Positions 1-13,900 of a DNA stretch of 64,000 bases are shown here, piece after piece. The notes under the pieces are model-generated. The model worked only from the letters and a program-made list of their open reading frames with translations, ran no database searches and was not told the DNA's origin. This DNA comes from Zingiber officinale (taxonomy: Eukaryota; Streptophyta; Magnoliopsida; Zingiberales; Zingiberaceae), in the NCBI RefSeq assembly GCF_018446385.1, contig NW_024589881.1:1-64000 (forward strand), read 5' to 3'. Position numbers and translations under genes: made by a program. How positions within the stretch are numbered: position 1 is the first letter of the stretch; every line of letters starts with the position of its first letter.

Positions 1-690
1 TGCAATAGGAGTTTACTCAGAGTGCTGCAGTTGGATTTTTGTTGGGACATATTTGTCATGGAAAATTTGGGTTGAGTGGTCACGGCTGAAGCGCCTCAGA
101 GCGTAAAAAGCCCATGAGTTTGCTTTCATGAATTTAGTGGAAAAATTTGCGTTGAGGGGTCGTGGACTGAAGGAAAAAGTCCACGAGTTTGTTTTCACGG
201 GCAGCATTGGATGGTCTTACAGGGATGACGAAGACCGTGGGGGGTCATTTGTCAATGATTTGATGTTGTGTTTTTATGATTTACTGTTAGGATGAGTGGA
301 AAATTTATGTGGGACTGGATCAATCATCTCCAAGATTAATTGAATTAAAAATTGAACACTGACGACTTGATGTGGTCGTGATTTATCCTTGGGAATTGAT
401 AGGGAATTTTTTAGTTATCTTCACGATAATTAGATTATAAGAACGAGACACTTGCGTTATTTAAAAAAATTATTACACTTATTTTTGAATTTTTTTTAAA
501 AAAAATAAATTATTTAAATTTAATCTAATTAATTTATAAGATATTTGGTAAAAAAAATAAAATAAAATCTATCATCTTGACGGCCCCTCCACAACCCTCT
601 CGTATCGTTAGGAGAAAATAAATTAAGAAATATTGTTTAATTTTATAAATCTATATCAACTTGGCTATTAATTTATAACATAGCTTTTAG
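1..690. other. Upstream intergenic DNA with two imperfect 75-bp repeats
   Basis: No gene is recognisable. Two imperfect direct repeats of about 75 bp occur at roughly 58-130 and 135-205; both run from a GGAAAA(A)TTTG-GTTGAG start to an ATGAGTTTG or ACGAGTTTG end. The rest is AT-rich. The short ORFs here have no protein-like composition. Confidence 0.4.
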
Positions 691-1256
691 TAGTAATTAT
701 GATTATAAGTTATTTTAGGAGCTTATAAGTTGTTAGGTCTTATTTTAAAAATAAGTTGTTAAAGTGTTTGGATAAACTTATTAAATCAACTTAAAGGTAT
801 TGATGTGTTTGTTATTATAAGATCTTTTTATTAATAAAATTATCAAAAATTGTATAATACTATTAATAGAGGGTTTTGAGTTTTTTTATTAATAAAGGAT
901 TTTGGGTGAATTTCTGCATCTGGACAGAGGCGTTGACGAAAAAGATGACACAGCGCCGAAAGAGAAGTTGGCGGAGATAGAAAGATATTATGTTTATAAA
1001 AATTTATGGAGGATAAGATAATGATTTATGAAATTATATAAGGATATTTTAGAGAAAAAATTATTAAAATAATATATTTTTTTTAAAGTATGGTCTTCCA
1101 TATTTTTTTAAAAATAGCTTATAAGCTCCAAAACAGTTTATTTTGACAGCTTATAAGTTGTTTGAAAAAAAATTTATCAAACAAATTTGAAGAGCTTATA
1201 AGTTCCAAAATAACTTATAAATTATTTTAAAGAGTTTATAAGCTCAGTCAAACACC
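690..1256. mobile_element. MITE-like repeat with GAGCTTATAAGTT ends
   Basis: The motif AGCTTATAAG and its variants recur in both orientations (around 720, 1125, 1150, 1190, 1210 and 1235), so the segment can fold on itself. It ends near GTCAAACACC, a terminus common in plant hAT-type MITEs. It has no coding capacity. It lies about 300 bp upstream of the RPC5 start codon and so sits in or next to that promoter. I could not define a target-site duplication, so the borders are approximate. Confidence 0.5.
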
Positions 1257-1410
1257 CTCTCCTTGAAAATAATTTTAATTAAATTTATCAAAAAAAAATA
1301 TAATAATATTAAATGTATAGTAATTTTAATTAAATTGGAATAAAAAGGAAAGACTAAGTCGTATACCTATTTATACGGGTGTTATTTAATGGAAAATAAT
1401 ATAGTTATTT

Positions 1411-1567
1411 AATCTCAAATATATATATATGACAGTTTCCGACGGACAGGCTGTCCCACCTCTTACCATTTTCTTCGACCCTGTCAGGGTTTAAGCGCCT
1501 TCGATAACCGTTTGGAGCGCACGCAACGCAAGCAACTGCGGGAAGGAGGAGGAGACAGGAGAGAGAG
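1411..1567 (+). promoter_or_regulatory. Putative RPC5 core promoter and 5' UTR
   Basis: An alternating AT run (1420-1430) sits about 140 bp before the start codon and could serve as a TATA element. It is followed by an abrupt change from AT-rich to GC-rich DNA leading into the coding region, as in many monocot genes. No intron is evident between this run and the ATG. The transcription start is inferred, not seen. Confidence 0.35.
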
Positions 1568-1963
1568 ATGGACGGCGGCGGCGAGGACGGCATCGATCCC
1601 GCATGCGGAGAGGCGATGGACCTCGACATGGCCCTCGATCTCAACTTCTCCCACGGCGCCGCCAAGCCCGCCCCGCGATCCCGCTTCCAACCCAAGATGA
1701 AGGGCAAGGTCAAGAACGAGCCTCCGATCCGGATTAAGCCCGATCCCGACACCAAACCTTCCTCTCATCCCGCTTCTTGTCCAGACCCCGTCAAGGAGGA
1801 GCCTGGAGTTGACCCCTCGTCGTCCCGCCCGGACGCAGAGGACGCAGAGAGCGGTGCGATGGATGTTGATGGAGGTTTCGAGGAGGAAGTGGAAGAGGAT
1901 GATACAGTGGTTCGCGAGATCGACGTCTTCTGTTCTCCAACTCCTCTCGATGAGGATACCTAT
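1568..1963 (+). CDS. RPC5: RPC5 exon 1
   Basis: This exon encodes 132 residues and ends in phase 0 at a TAT|GTAAGT donor. The ATG follows a purine-rich leader and is the first ATG in this frame. The N-terminus is low in similarity to other proteins, with a basic patch (residues about 40-60) and an acidic run (EEEVEEDD) just before the conserved Sin-family start VREIDVF. Translation continues exactly into the next exon as DEDTY-LYILQYVLRPSWRPYEL, the family signature. Confidence 0.85.
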
Positions 1964-4900
1964 GTAAGTCTTTTCTTCTCTATAATGTTAAATTTGGAAG
2001 TTCATCGTTGTTACTTTGGCAACCAAGTACTGGAGCATAGTTGTGGTCGCTGTCATTCTTGCTGGGTGCTATGTACATTGTCTGGACGCTGGAACCTAGA
2101 GATGGATCATAATTCCTTGACAAAAATGATATTTCAGGAAATTAGACTTCAATTTTAGTATTTGGAGGCTAGGAATGGCATTATGTTTCTTCTTTTTCTG
2201 ACTTGTGAATAGGAAATTAAACTTGCCTCCTTAACTAGTAATGAAAAAGGATGGGCATACAAATCTACACTTTTGGATGGAGTTTGGAATTCCAAGTTTT
2301 GTGGAGTTGGAATTTTCCTCAAAATTATCATTGGAAATATGATTTTTGAATACTTTGCCTATTTGAATACTTTACCCAACATAAATAGAAACAAAAAATT
2401 TATTTTGAGACTTCAATTAAGACAAATAAGCATGTGTGTCATAAGATATCCTCAACTAGGTAGTGTCAGTGACAAGGGGAAAAAACAATCTTGATAGCAT
2501 TATCAACTGAACATAGTTTCATATGGATTTTGCGTGTCTTAAATGAATAGTTCTTTCAATCATATTTAATGTACGACTCCATTTACAAACTTCTTGTTTT
2601 TTCAGCTATATATTTTGCAATATGTACTTAGACCTTCTTGGAGACCATATGAACTGAATGAAAGATGTGACAAGGTATGTTCAATAGATTCAGTATCAAG
2701 TGTGTTTTCCTTTTTTTTTGTTTTGTTTTATTGTTCATTTGCTTTTGCATTATTACAACCTTAGACAACCCCACCTAGTGGGATAAGGCTTGATTCTTGT
2801 TGTTGTAGTATTATTACAACCTTCTTTAGCTATTTTTGTCCTTTTCAGGTCCGTAAAGCCAAAAAAATCAAATATTGAGATAGACTTGAGTCTGGATATT
2901 GGATAGGAGAATCCAGATCAAGACACCCCTGAACCCTAAGGTTACAGAGAAGCAGGTATCAACCATGTGACCTTGTATTTCACCTTCTTGTTGGATGGAC
3001 ATCGCAGAGAGTCATTTATGCTTCGAGAGCGTAAATTCATGACAAATTTTAGACTTGGGGCTTCTAGTTTGATGGCCATTATGCTTTAGATTCATTAAAT
3101 GCCCCTTTGATTGATGTTTTCTCTTAGCCTTTCCATGTAACATATTGTTGCATGGAGATGAAGGTATTTAGTTGATAATGCTATCTTTGTTCGAAGATTT
3201 AAATACTTATTTCCATCCGGCATGTTTGACATATCTTGATCCGCTGCTTGATTGAAATCATCATAGTATTGAGTGTTGGCATGTTATAACTTCCTTAAAG
3301 ATGGTGAGGGTCAATAGAGATAAGATTCCCCATTGTCCTTAGCCAAAGTTTGATGTTAGAATTTATTGAGAATATTGTAAAGCATCCTACCTGAACAAAA
3401 ATAGTTAAGAATGACAATAGGTACAGGTACCTTACTAATTGGGTACCCTACTTAAGCTGGTCAGGTTCCAATACTAATTAAGTTGGATAATTGCAAGTAT
3501 TTTAAGATATTTCGACAGGTTAGGTACCTGTCAATATATAAATACATATTCCACTGCCTTAGGTGGATAATTTCCCCCCACAACTCCTTCCCAAATAAGT
3601 CCTTTGGTTGTTCGTGATAATTCGATGGTATTATTAGTAGTTGCATGATATGTTGGCCATATATTTGTTATTTGATGATAATCAACAAAGACATTTAGTA
3701 CTTGTTTAATTAGTATGGTAAAAATCATGTGCACCCCATCCATTGCCATCCCCATATATCTAAACGTATAATTGGATATGCATATTTATTATATGCTTTA
3801 TATATTCAGACAAAAGGTTAAATAACCAAGATCATAAATGAGCCCTGGACAAACTTTTAAACAACCCAGTTCATAAACTATTCACTAGCATTCTTCAATC
3901 TTCATGAACATTAACGAGTTAAATTCACAAGTGTTGAAGCTTGCTTGTCTATCTTATCTTGCTTTAAAATATGTTCAAGTTTCATTATTTTCCATTTCTA
4001 ATATTTAAAATATACATGAACTCTTATTAAGTTTAGTATTGAACTGGTTAGGGAACGATTTGTGCATTTACAACCCTCATTGGGTGGACCGGGTTATGGA
4101 TTGCCTTTATTTATCACTAATCAATCAATTTATTCTCCTAGTATACTTAGGTGCTCTTTGTTTTTTTTCACATATGCTTATATTTTATTCGTCTACACAA
4201 CTTTTTGTCCCATTTTTTTTTGTTTCACCGCTGAGTCCATTGGTATGAAACTTAGTGGCACTTGAAATGATTGCCAGATAGCTACTTTTGCAATTACTTT
4301 AGTGAGTGATATGTAGGTTTCTTGTATCGCAAAGTTTTCATCACCCTGACACTTGATTCCACTTTTTCCAGACATTGTCTTCATCAAAAACACCTTTAGT
4401 AGCTACTTATGCTGTCGGGATGTTGAATGGAAACCAGGTACCTTTTTTTGCTTCTAGTTCAACATAGTTCACATTTTTTCTTTCAGAAAATCTAAATTAA
4501 TTTCGCAAATTACCAGATTTTCTATTCATCGTTACAAATTTTAAATTTCAGTTCGTTTTAGTCAACATGGATGTGTTGCCAGTGGTATAGAATATAGATG
4601 CCCTTGAAATTATATCAGATGCCCACAAATTACATATCATTAGCAGATGGGTTTGATACTGGATTTGCTTAAGAATATATAGATATTAAGATTGGGAATT
4701 TAACTTGGATTTGCAAACTTTGTTTGGGCTTGTATGATTAGCCTCATCTCTCTCTATTACAATGTCTATCACCTCTTGCTATTTTCTTTTGTTTCCTGAC
4801 GGTTGGGTCATCTTTTCCTCACATTTTACTGTAAGAAGAATGATGTTAGATGTGCTTCCATAAAAGGCAAAATTTTACTCATTTGTCACCCAATCAATTA

Positions 4901-7900
4901 ACTTGATAGAATCTCGTTGTCTAATCGACATTAAATAGATTCTGACATATTTTACTACTTTACATGGGTAATCTTGGAACAGTCTTTTTTACATAGAAAT
5001 ACCTGCTTTCACTGATAAGCTCATAGCCTGGTCATTATTTAGTGCTAAAAATATAACTTCTTCAAACAAGAACTTTAATGAAGAGCAAAAGCAAACAATC
5101 TCTCTTTTAGAGTTATAGCTTCAATTTATTTCCCTGGTAAAAATTGTAAGAAATGACTTAGGCTTTGTTTCCTTGAAGGGGTACAGGATACAAGAGAAAG
5201 AAAAGAGGTAATAGGAAATGAAAGGAAGAGTAGTATATTATTCCTCTAGGTGTGTTTGTATGTGTGTGTGTGAATCTTCTTCCAGAGGCAGAGATTGTAG
5301 ATGCAATAGGAAGGCTCATAGTGGAGGGCAAAGTCCAAGAGTGTGGGGAGACATGTGTCTGAATTGATAATGTTCACTCAAGTTAGCAGGATCAATTTTG
5401 AGTGGACAAGAATTTTCTTCTAGCTTCTTTCCATACCCAACTTTCTTCAAAGGAAATGCTCATTTTTCTCTTTCCTTGTTTTCTTTTCCATTCTTTCAAG
5501 GAAACAAAACTTTAATCACGGGTTTCATTGTCCTAGTGGATGGATATTGTTGCTTACCACTCTCAAATTAGTTTCTTATTTATGATGTATATGTTGTATG
5601 CTGTTTGGCTTGTTTATATCAATGGCCTACATTTGTCAAGAGAAACTTAATTTTCTTAATTTCATTGCTTGCAGTTGCACTTAAATCCTGTACATGCAGT
5701 TGTCCAACTCCGCCCATCAATAGCATACTTAAATCCTAAGATGAAACAAAATGTGCAGAGTGCGGAATCAAGTGCAAAATCTGACATCAATGCTGTAGGT
5801 TTACCAATCAAGCAGGTGAATTTCGTTTCTAACTCCCTTGCTCACAAAAATAACACTTTAAATTGAAAAAGGTCTTTGATATTACCAAGTCCCTTGTTAA
5901 AGATATTTTGTGGCATTTTCACCTGAAGGCTTCTTTTGTCTTTCACCATCCTACAATGCTGCACAATGTTTTACAAAGAAGCAAAGGCTTTGTGAATGTG
6001 CCTCCAATAAAAGTAGTTAGGGACCTTAAATATGCTATAACACAGCCTTTCTTGTTTCACGAAAACACCCAATCTTAGTGAGAAATCTCTAATCTAAAGT
6101 TTGTCATGAATAGTATTGCTAGTAGTCTTTCTCGTCATTGACTTGCTATCTAATTAATTCTTTTCATATTCGGTGTTTATTGTTCTGAAATATTTTTCCC
6201 CTCTTATATATATTTTGATAAATGCAACAACCACAAGCCTATGTATAAAAAAATAAAAAACAGTGGCACATGACTACATGTATCCTCTGCCCTTCCCAGA
6301 AAATTCCTGTACAGCTATACACTTGTACTTGCATCCATCTCCTCTCTTTCCGTTCTCTTCTGAATCCTTTTTTGTTTGCTAGAGGACTTGTCTATACTAG
6401 GTTAGCATCAATCAAAATGGTTTTTATTTGATTACAATGGGCTTTAATTGAATCTGATTCACATCATGTGCCACCACCTAAGTTGTGCAATTAACATTGA
6501 TTGATGGGTAGAAAGGTTTAAAATCTCGTTACAAGCTGAACTGGAGCTTCGGTGGTTGTCTGAAACAAGACAAATTTGGTATTGTGCTGGATTCTTGACG
6601 CCTAGTTCCGGTTGCAAGTTAGAGGTGGAAGAAGGAGATGAAGGAGAAAAAGAAGAGGGTGCAACTATGTCCATAGAGTTTTTTGATGGTTTCACGGAAG
6701 CTGTTTGAAGCTTTAACCCTTTTGAAATTGTTTGTGAGTTGAAGAGAACACTAGTTCTTATAGTGAGATCCTCACATAGCTCTTCACGAATTGAAGAAAA
6801 TCCTTGTGAGGCTGTATTGCAAGTTGTGCATGAGTAGCTATTCCGCGAGTCATTGTGGAATTGTATCCAGTCATTATAGAGCATAAAGTCTTTGCTGGTT
6901 GATGTTGTCAAAACCCTTGTACTATTCTTCCTCTTTCTTCCTTTGCTTCATTTTGGTCTGATGAAATAGAGGAGTTCAGCTCATTAGACTGCTATTTCAT
7001 ACTTTTTTACTGTTGACACTAGCAGAAGTGAAAAATGTCAAGTCTAAGTATCATAGGCTACTAGTTGATGTTTTCACATTTTCCCTGTTTTGTCCTACAT
7101 TTGTTTAGCAGGATGGATATCTATCGTTCTATTTTAGATATTCATCATAGGAGTATCTTAATGTTTTCAGCATATTCTTTTCATAGTGGTGCTAATGATA
7201 GCAACGTGGTCTAATTGATAATCTTATTTCTTTTCTCGTTTTCACGTTCTTGCAATTCTCAGGGATTGAACAGTATGTTCTTCATATGTTTTTAAACTCT
7301 TTTATTTATATCTCTGAGCTTATGACACTACATAATTTACTGTTTTGATATTGCATCTTGATCAGTTATTGCATATTCTTTTGTTTTTAAAATTTTGTAC
7401 ATCATTTGTTGCCTAATCTGTGTTATTGGGAAACATTTTTTACTTGTGTCAATTTGTTTTGATGAATATTGTAAAAACTAGGGAAAATTAAATATTATAT
7501 ACTCAATAAAGATGGGATAACCTTTAATATATTAGGACTTAAGGCGTAACCTTAAATATAAAATTGTAATAACCTTATTTATACTAATATCTCTAGCACT
7601 CCCCTCAAGCTGGAGCATATATAGTATCTTTGTCTAGTTTTTAATATATCTATATATATCTTTTAATATATCCTATCTATGTCCAGTGAACTGGATAAAT
7701 TCTCATAAGCAGACTATAGATTAGATACTACTATAAGGACATGAAAAATATTGATATTCGTATGGAAGCAAAACAAAACTTATATTGTTAATGAAGCATG
7801 CAATTCATGTTTGACCTTGGTCTAGAGCTAGTTGATAGAGTTCACTATGTATTAGGATCGGAAGCAGGGGCTGGTAGTAGTTCTATTTGTGTCCAGGTGA

Positions 7901-10900
7901 GCATGATCATTGATCTGCTATCCTTGTAATGATTTTGGTGGTAGGGTTTTGAATAGAGGCCTGCTCCTATGTTTGGTTCTGGCCTTAAATCATAGCAGGT
8001 TCAATGTTAGGATTCTCTGCATTTGGGTTTGACATTATGTCGCAGCAGCTTTGACTGGTTTTCCATTGCTTGATTCAACTGTTATGTTGTAGTGATTTCA
8101 GTGGTAGATTTCTCTGCTTGGTTTCAACCTTATGCCATAGCCGTTTAATTGATATGGTTCTCTCTATGTTTCTAACACTATCCTGCAATATCTTCAGTGG
8201 TAGGCTTCCCTCTGCATGGTTTTCCATATTATGCCATGGTGATTTGGTGGTAGGGTTTCCTCTTCTTGATTTGATGGTTTATCGAGCTGTACACAACCGT
8301 GCATTGCTTTACTGAATTGCGCATGGAATTCATATACTCAAGGTAAGAAATGTATACCAAAATTAATCAATTTTCTGGAGAGATGGAGTGCCAGCTATGA
8401 CAATCTCCTACATAGAAAACTTTCACTGGTGTTGTCAACAATGCAGTCACATGCCTTACAATCAAGGAAAGCCTTTTGATCCTTATCAAGCTTAAGCTTT
8501 TAGAGAGCTACACTATCATCAAGGACGATGCATAAAGGTTGCCTTGTCTTGTTGGAAGGAGGACAAAGTTATCAATTTTTTGTTGTTGCAGTGTAGAGAT
8601 GGCTAGTTCACTGCAAGATAGTTCTCACTATGGAGAGGAAGTGTCGCGAGCAATATTAGAGTCAGGACTTACATGGGTAGCTGTTTAAGATGTCAGTAGA
8701 TCCATTGGTGCATCATGAACCTCAGGATGGTAGCAGGTGGGATTGCACAAATATGTGATTTGACAACAATCGATGTGGTTTCTCCCTCACGCTTAACATT
8801 GGGATGATTGAGGTGAATCTTGGATCTAGCAGAAGATGAGGTGTGATGCATTGCATACAGTACAGTGGAGTCAGCTTGGTGACCGTGAATATATGTGTAG
8901 GTAGCCAGTTTGGCCCCTGTAGATGCCATACATCTAGTGCAGCCAAATGTGAATCTTCTACATCAGTTTCATGAGGCATCATACATCTAGATGAAGTTGG
9001 CAGAGAAATCGACAATGAACAATTGATTCTAGTTGCGTGGATTCATGAAACTTCACAAAAGTGACAATCTTATGTGCATAAGGCCACACTGTAGTAGAGT
9101 GAGGTTTTTCATTAGAGCCACAAATTCCTATTTTCAGCTGTGGCGATGGCAGTGATGAAGGGTTTGACACAAGCATGACAATGATGATAGAGGTGAGATG
9201 ATCAATAGATGAGGGATAACTTCTCCCCTGAAGAGAATCTTTTTGGAAAATTCAAACACTAAATGGGTGGCTCTCATACCATGAAGAAATTAGGAAAAGC
9301 TGAATATTATATTACATATAATGATGGGTTTAACCATTACATGGTTCTATATATAGAACCTTAGACTACTCTAAACCTAATGCAAAATTCAACCTGTTAC
9401 ACCAATAAACCTATTAATACTAATATCTCTAACATATGCATACTCTCTTTAGTAAATAAGTAAATATCCTAATAGAAGCCAATCTAATTTAGGTGGAGTG
9501 ATTTTCTCTTTGTCAGGGCTGCTTCTACAGTTTTCTAGTATTATCTTACATCATAATTATATTCAGTCTAGAATGTGTCTTTGATGCTTCAGCCTTCATC
9601 AACGTTTTACCATTTAAATACTGTATTACTGAAAACTTCAAATTTCTTTTTCCTGAACAGGAAAAGTTGGGCCAGGCAGGTTCGAATGATGGTGGAGAAA
9701 TAGAAGAGGTTTGAAGCTCCATGTACCTCATTATTGATTTGATTACCTTTCTACTTTTGATTCTTCTCTCTTTAATTTTTGGTTTGCTCAATCAAATTTA
9801 TTTTAATTTCTAACTTAGCTATGATATATCAAGGATAACTGTGAACAAAGTTCTCAGTCTTTTGTATGAAGGAACAACTCACATAGATTCATCATTCAAG
9901 TAACTAAATTTTCTTCTTTGGTCAATCTCAAGTTCTCAATTATTCTCCTTTATTAGAGAAGCATGCTATGTGCTATGCAAAGAAAGGATTGGAAAGGAGA
10001 TCTAACTAGGATAAACAATTTGAAGAAAAATATAAAGTTAACCAGTCAAAAGCAATGTGTTATTTTGTAATGTTTATGATTACTTTTTCACACAACATTA
10101 CGGAGCAATTCCATAAGATTCAATAGGATCATTACATATACTTTTTTTCTAAAAGATCATCTCTTTTTCTCTCTAGGCGCAAGTATCTGTTTTTCGGACA
10201 CACTCAAGCTGCATTTTGTTTCCCTGCTAGACTATGGCCTCTAAACAGTATACCTAGTAGTTCTCCGAGTTAAACAATGCTTCCTATTAAATCTTCATTG
10301 GGTTTTTCATTGAATTTTTTTTAAGAAATAGATGCTCTAATAGCTTTACCTCCTGACCTGTATTAGATGGTGGTTCATATTGTGAAATTTTCTGTTGAAT
10401 TGCTAGAATATTTTTTTTACAATGTTAAATCTCCTTCATTGTTCTATCTGCAGCCATGGATATCTCTAGAATATCATCCAATTGATAGCCACTTTACAGA
10501 TAGATATCATCAGAAAATGATTGCAGAAGATCATCATCAAATTCCATTTATGATTAAACCGTGAGACCTCAAACTAGAGAACTACTAAACATAACTTTTT
10601 GATGTTATTTCCCTGCTATTAGTTCTCAAAGGTTGCACCTTTTCATATATGTGATTTAGATTCTGATTTATCATATTGAATTGATGCCTTAGATCTGATT
10701 ATATCAACTCATTGTACCCTGGAACATCAACAGGCGATAAGAGAACACAAGCTTTTCTCTAAGGTAAGGGCTTCCAGCTGCAGTGTCATCTTATGATCTT
10801 CTTCTTGTGTCCTGCAGGTCTTTCTTCATTGTACCCTGCGTGGCTTACTTTTTCTTGAACCATATTTCATTTTGCGTGTGTATATCAGTTCGAATCATTC

Positions 10901-13900
10901 TATTAAACATTTGGTTTTCTTAAAGGACTGCAAGGGCATAATTGATTTGATTTCATAGTTATTAAATGAAATTCACTCTTGAGTTTTTGATGATTTGACT
11001 GCAATAGTAATTTCAAAACCTATGCACATGGAACTCTCACTATCATAGATCAAACGAAAATTTGTCATGTTCCTTTGATTTCTGAGAAAATATTCTTAGC
11101 TTAGGTTCTCTTCTTGTTCTCTTTTCCAAAACACAAATCTATTATGAGCATCTTATCTAACTGCTGCATTTGTTAAAACCAAACCTATTGGTAAATCTCT
11201 GTGATGCTCATTAACTTCATATTTGCATCTTAAGCAAGCAACTTACTCCAAGACAATGAAATTTTATTTGTACAATGAAGTGCTAGTAACTCTCCTACAC
11301 CATCAATGATATTCTAGGAGTTTTCTTCTACTATGAGCTGGTTTTTGCTGTATTTTTTTTTCCTTTTTTGTTTTAAAAAAAGATGAGTTCCTACTGACTT
11401 AGGAATTCCTTTTTGTTATATTCCATATCAATAATATGAGCTAGATTCTGATTTATTCTCTGCATTGCATGAAAATCACCAAAACCTTATTTTATCTTGC
11501 CTTGTATTTTTTTTTTTAATTTCTTGTCGGCCATAGTCAGTTGAACTGAATCCTTGTTGGAAACATGATTCTTATTTTTTATTTTGCAACTGCAATAAAT
11601 CTGCCTTTTCATGTGTCTGTAGGCACTTGCTCTCACTCCCCTTGGAAAAGCGGTTGAAGAAATGGTTTTCTGAGGTTTAATCTCTTTTTGTGCTTAATTT
11701 TTTATCTGATCTGCATTCCTAAGAAGAAAGCAAACACCCTTATACTTTTAGGATTTTATTTGTATAGAAGTTGAAGAATCGTTACTGTGATATTATTCCT
11801 TAGTTCTTTAAGAAAACTCACTGGCATACTAATCTTTTAGTTTGTATGAAGGTTTAAATTCAAATTTTATGTAATTTAGTTGATTTCCTGAAACATAATT
11901 TGGGAATTGTTGAATGAGAAATGTTCATTATCATTTCATGATTCTATTTTAAATCATTTTCCCATAAACATGGAATCACAGAATCTGCCTGAGTCCCACG
12001 AAAATAGTAATTATTTGAAAATTGCCAAAAAATTTAAACTTACCCACCTTGATGTGTCGTTTGACTTTATATTTAGACATTATTTCCGTGTCATGTTTGT
12101 TCAATTATCTGATCCGGTGTTTATGTACTATCAGTCTCTGTGATTCCTACTTACGTTAACTGTCATTTAGTTGCTGCAGGAAGGAATACCAGATTGACAA
12201 AGTGGCAAGAGAGAAAACTAGAATATATCTAAATCATTAATGAAACTCAACTTTGGCTTGTTGAATTGGGGATGGGAATGTTGGTGAAATGGCAGCTGGA
12301 ATGAGCGACAGTATAGTGGTGTACAGTTATTGAGGCAAGCTGGTAGTGGCTGAGGAAGAAGAGGGTAATGTGTGATAGGAAGTGAACTACAATTGGAGAA
12401 AGCAAGGATTGAGATGGCTGGTGAAGAGGAAAGAAGCTGAATAGTGAGATAGAGAAGACTGAGAAGAAGAGGCAGGCTGGGAGAATCTTGGAGCAGAGAA
12501 GTCATGCCCATAGGAGAAGTGAAATAGAAGAAAGAGGAATGTGATAGGTGCGGAAGAGGAAGCAGAGCAATGGAAATGAGAATGTGAGAAGAAGAGGAAG
12601 AAAATAGAGGAGAAAGTGGTGAAGACCCTTTACTATATCAGGAGTTAAGAGACTTGGGACATGAGAGAAGTGAGGAGAGAGGAAAGTTGAAGAAAAGGGG
12701 AGAAATCATCATGCTTTATTCTTTCTGTTGAACCTCTTTCAGTTCAATAAATTCTTTGTATAGGTATCTGAAAAGAAACCACCATAAATAAACACACCAA
12801 ATAACTAAGACCTACCTACCTGTTGTATCAATTGTCACTGAATACCTATCACCATGGTGTATTACTTGATCATCAGACTCCTGTCTCTACTTAACTGTCC
12901 TTGCTACTCTCATTGGCTGGTATATATTTCATTATTTGTCTTAATGGGATTCACTTGTTCATAAGACCAGCATCCTAGTGCATGAGGTTTTTGCCACTGC
13001 ATTTATGAAGAGTCAATTACACTTACAGAGATCTATTTCATTTCATGATACAGTAGTTAGGACATAATAGAGAAGAGCACCATAGTTCATTGGTTTTATT
13101 GATTATCTGATATTACCTTCTGATGGTTTATCATACTTCACCTCTGCGTGCAGGTTTGCCAGGTGAATAATTTTAATGCACTCTTGGATCTTGCTCCAGA
13201 TAGTTCGAAAGAAGATGTTCTGAAAGTGCTGCCACATTATGCAGATTTGGTACAGGGATTGTGGGTTACAAAGAGCTCATTGTTACATGAAGGCGAAGCT
13301 GCTCTTTATAGAGATTATCTTCTTTATTTATTCAGTATGAATCCCATAATTCAAACAGACAGATTGAGGATGTTAACGTCAAAGTGCACTGGCCTGAAAT
13401 CTATACTCATTCCATTGGCTGTTGAAAGGCGCATCCTCAAGCACTGGAAATTCATAAAGTCTACTGACATTGTATTTATTAGAAACAATCCAAAAATTGT
13501 GGATGATCAGGAAAAGGCTTGGTTGGCATGCTGGAATAACATAAAAAAGTCTGTAGGAGAAAAGATGCATGTCCCTGTTCCAAGTGGTAAAAGAGTTAAA
13601 ATAGCCGATGATGTACATGAAAGCAAAGATAAGGCAGTGAACACAGCAGTGTCATCACTGTCAAGTGAAACACAGGAGCATCTTCTAAAGATTCTCCAGA
13701 AATTTTTCAAGGATAAAAAAATTCGTAGGTAATGCATATAAGACTTATTTACTTAGGATGTTTCCTTGCAGGTATTCTAGTTTCAGTAGCTTGTCAGTTG
13801 CAAGATCTTTTTCAGCACCCAGTCCAGCATGGATGTGCATCTGACTGCTTTACATTACATGTATATTGTAGTTGTTTGATGCAGTAATTGATTTGAATTT

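Noticed and set aside
1405-1768. Minus-strand open frames opposite RPC5 exon 1
   Set aside because: They are shadows of the GC-rich coding exon; the plus frame matches the RPC5 family and splices correctly.
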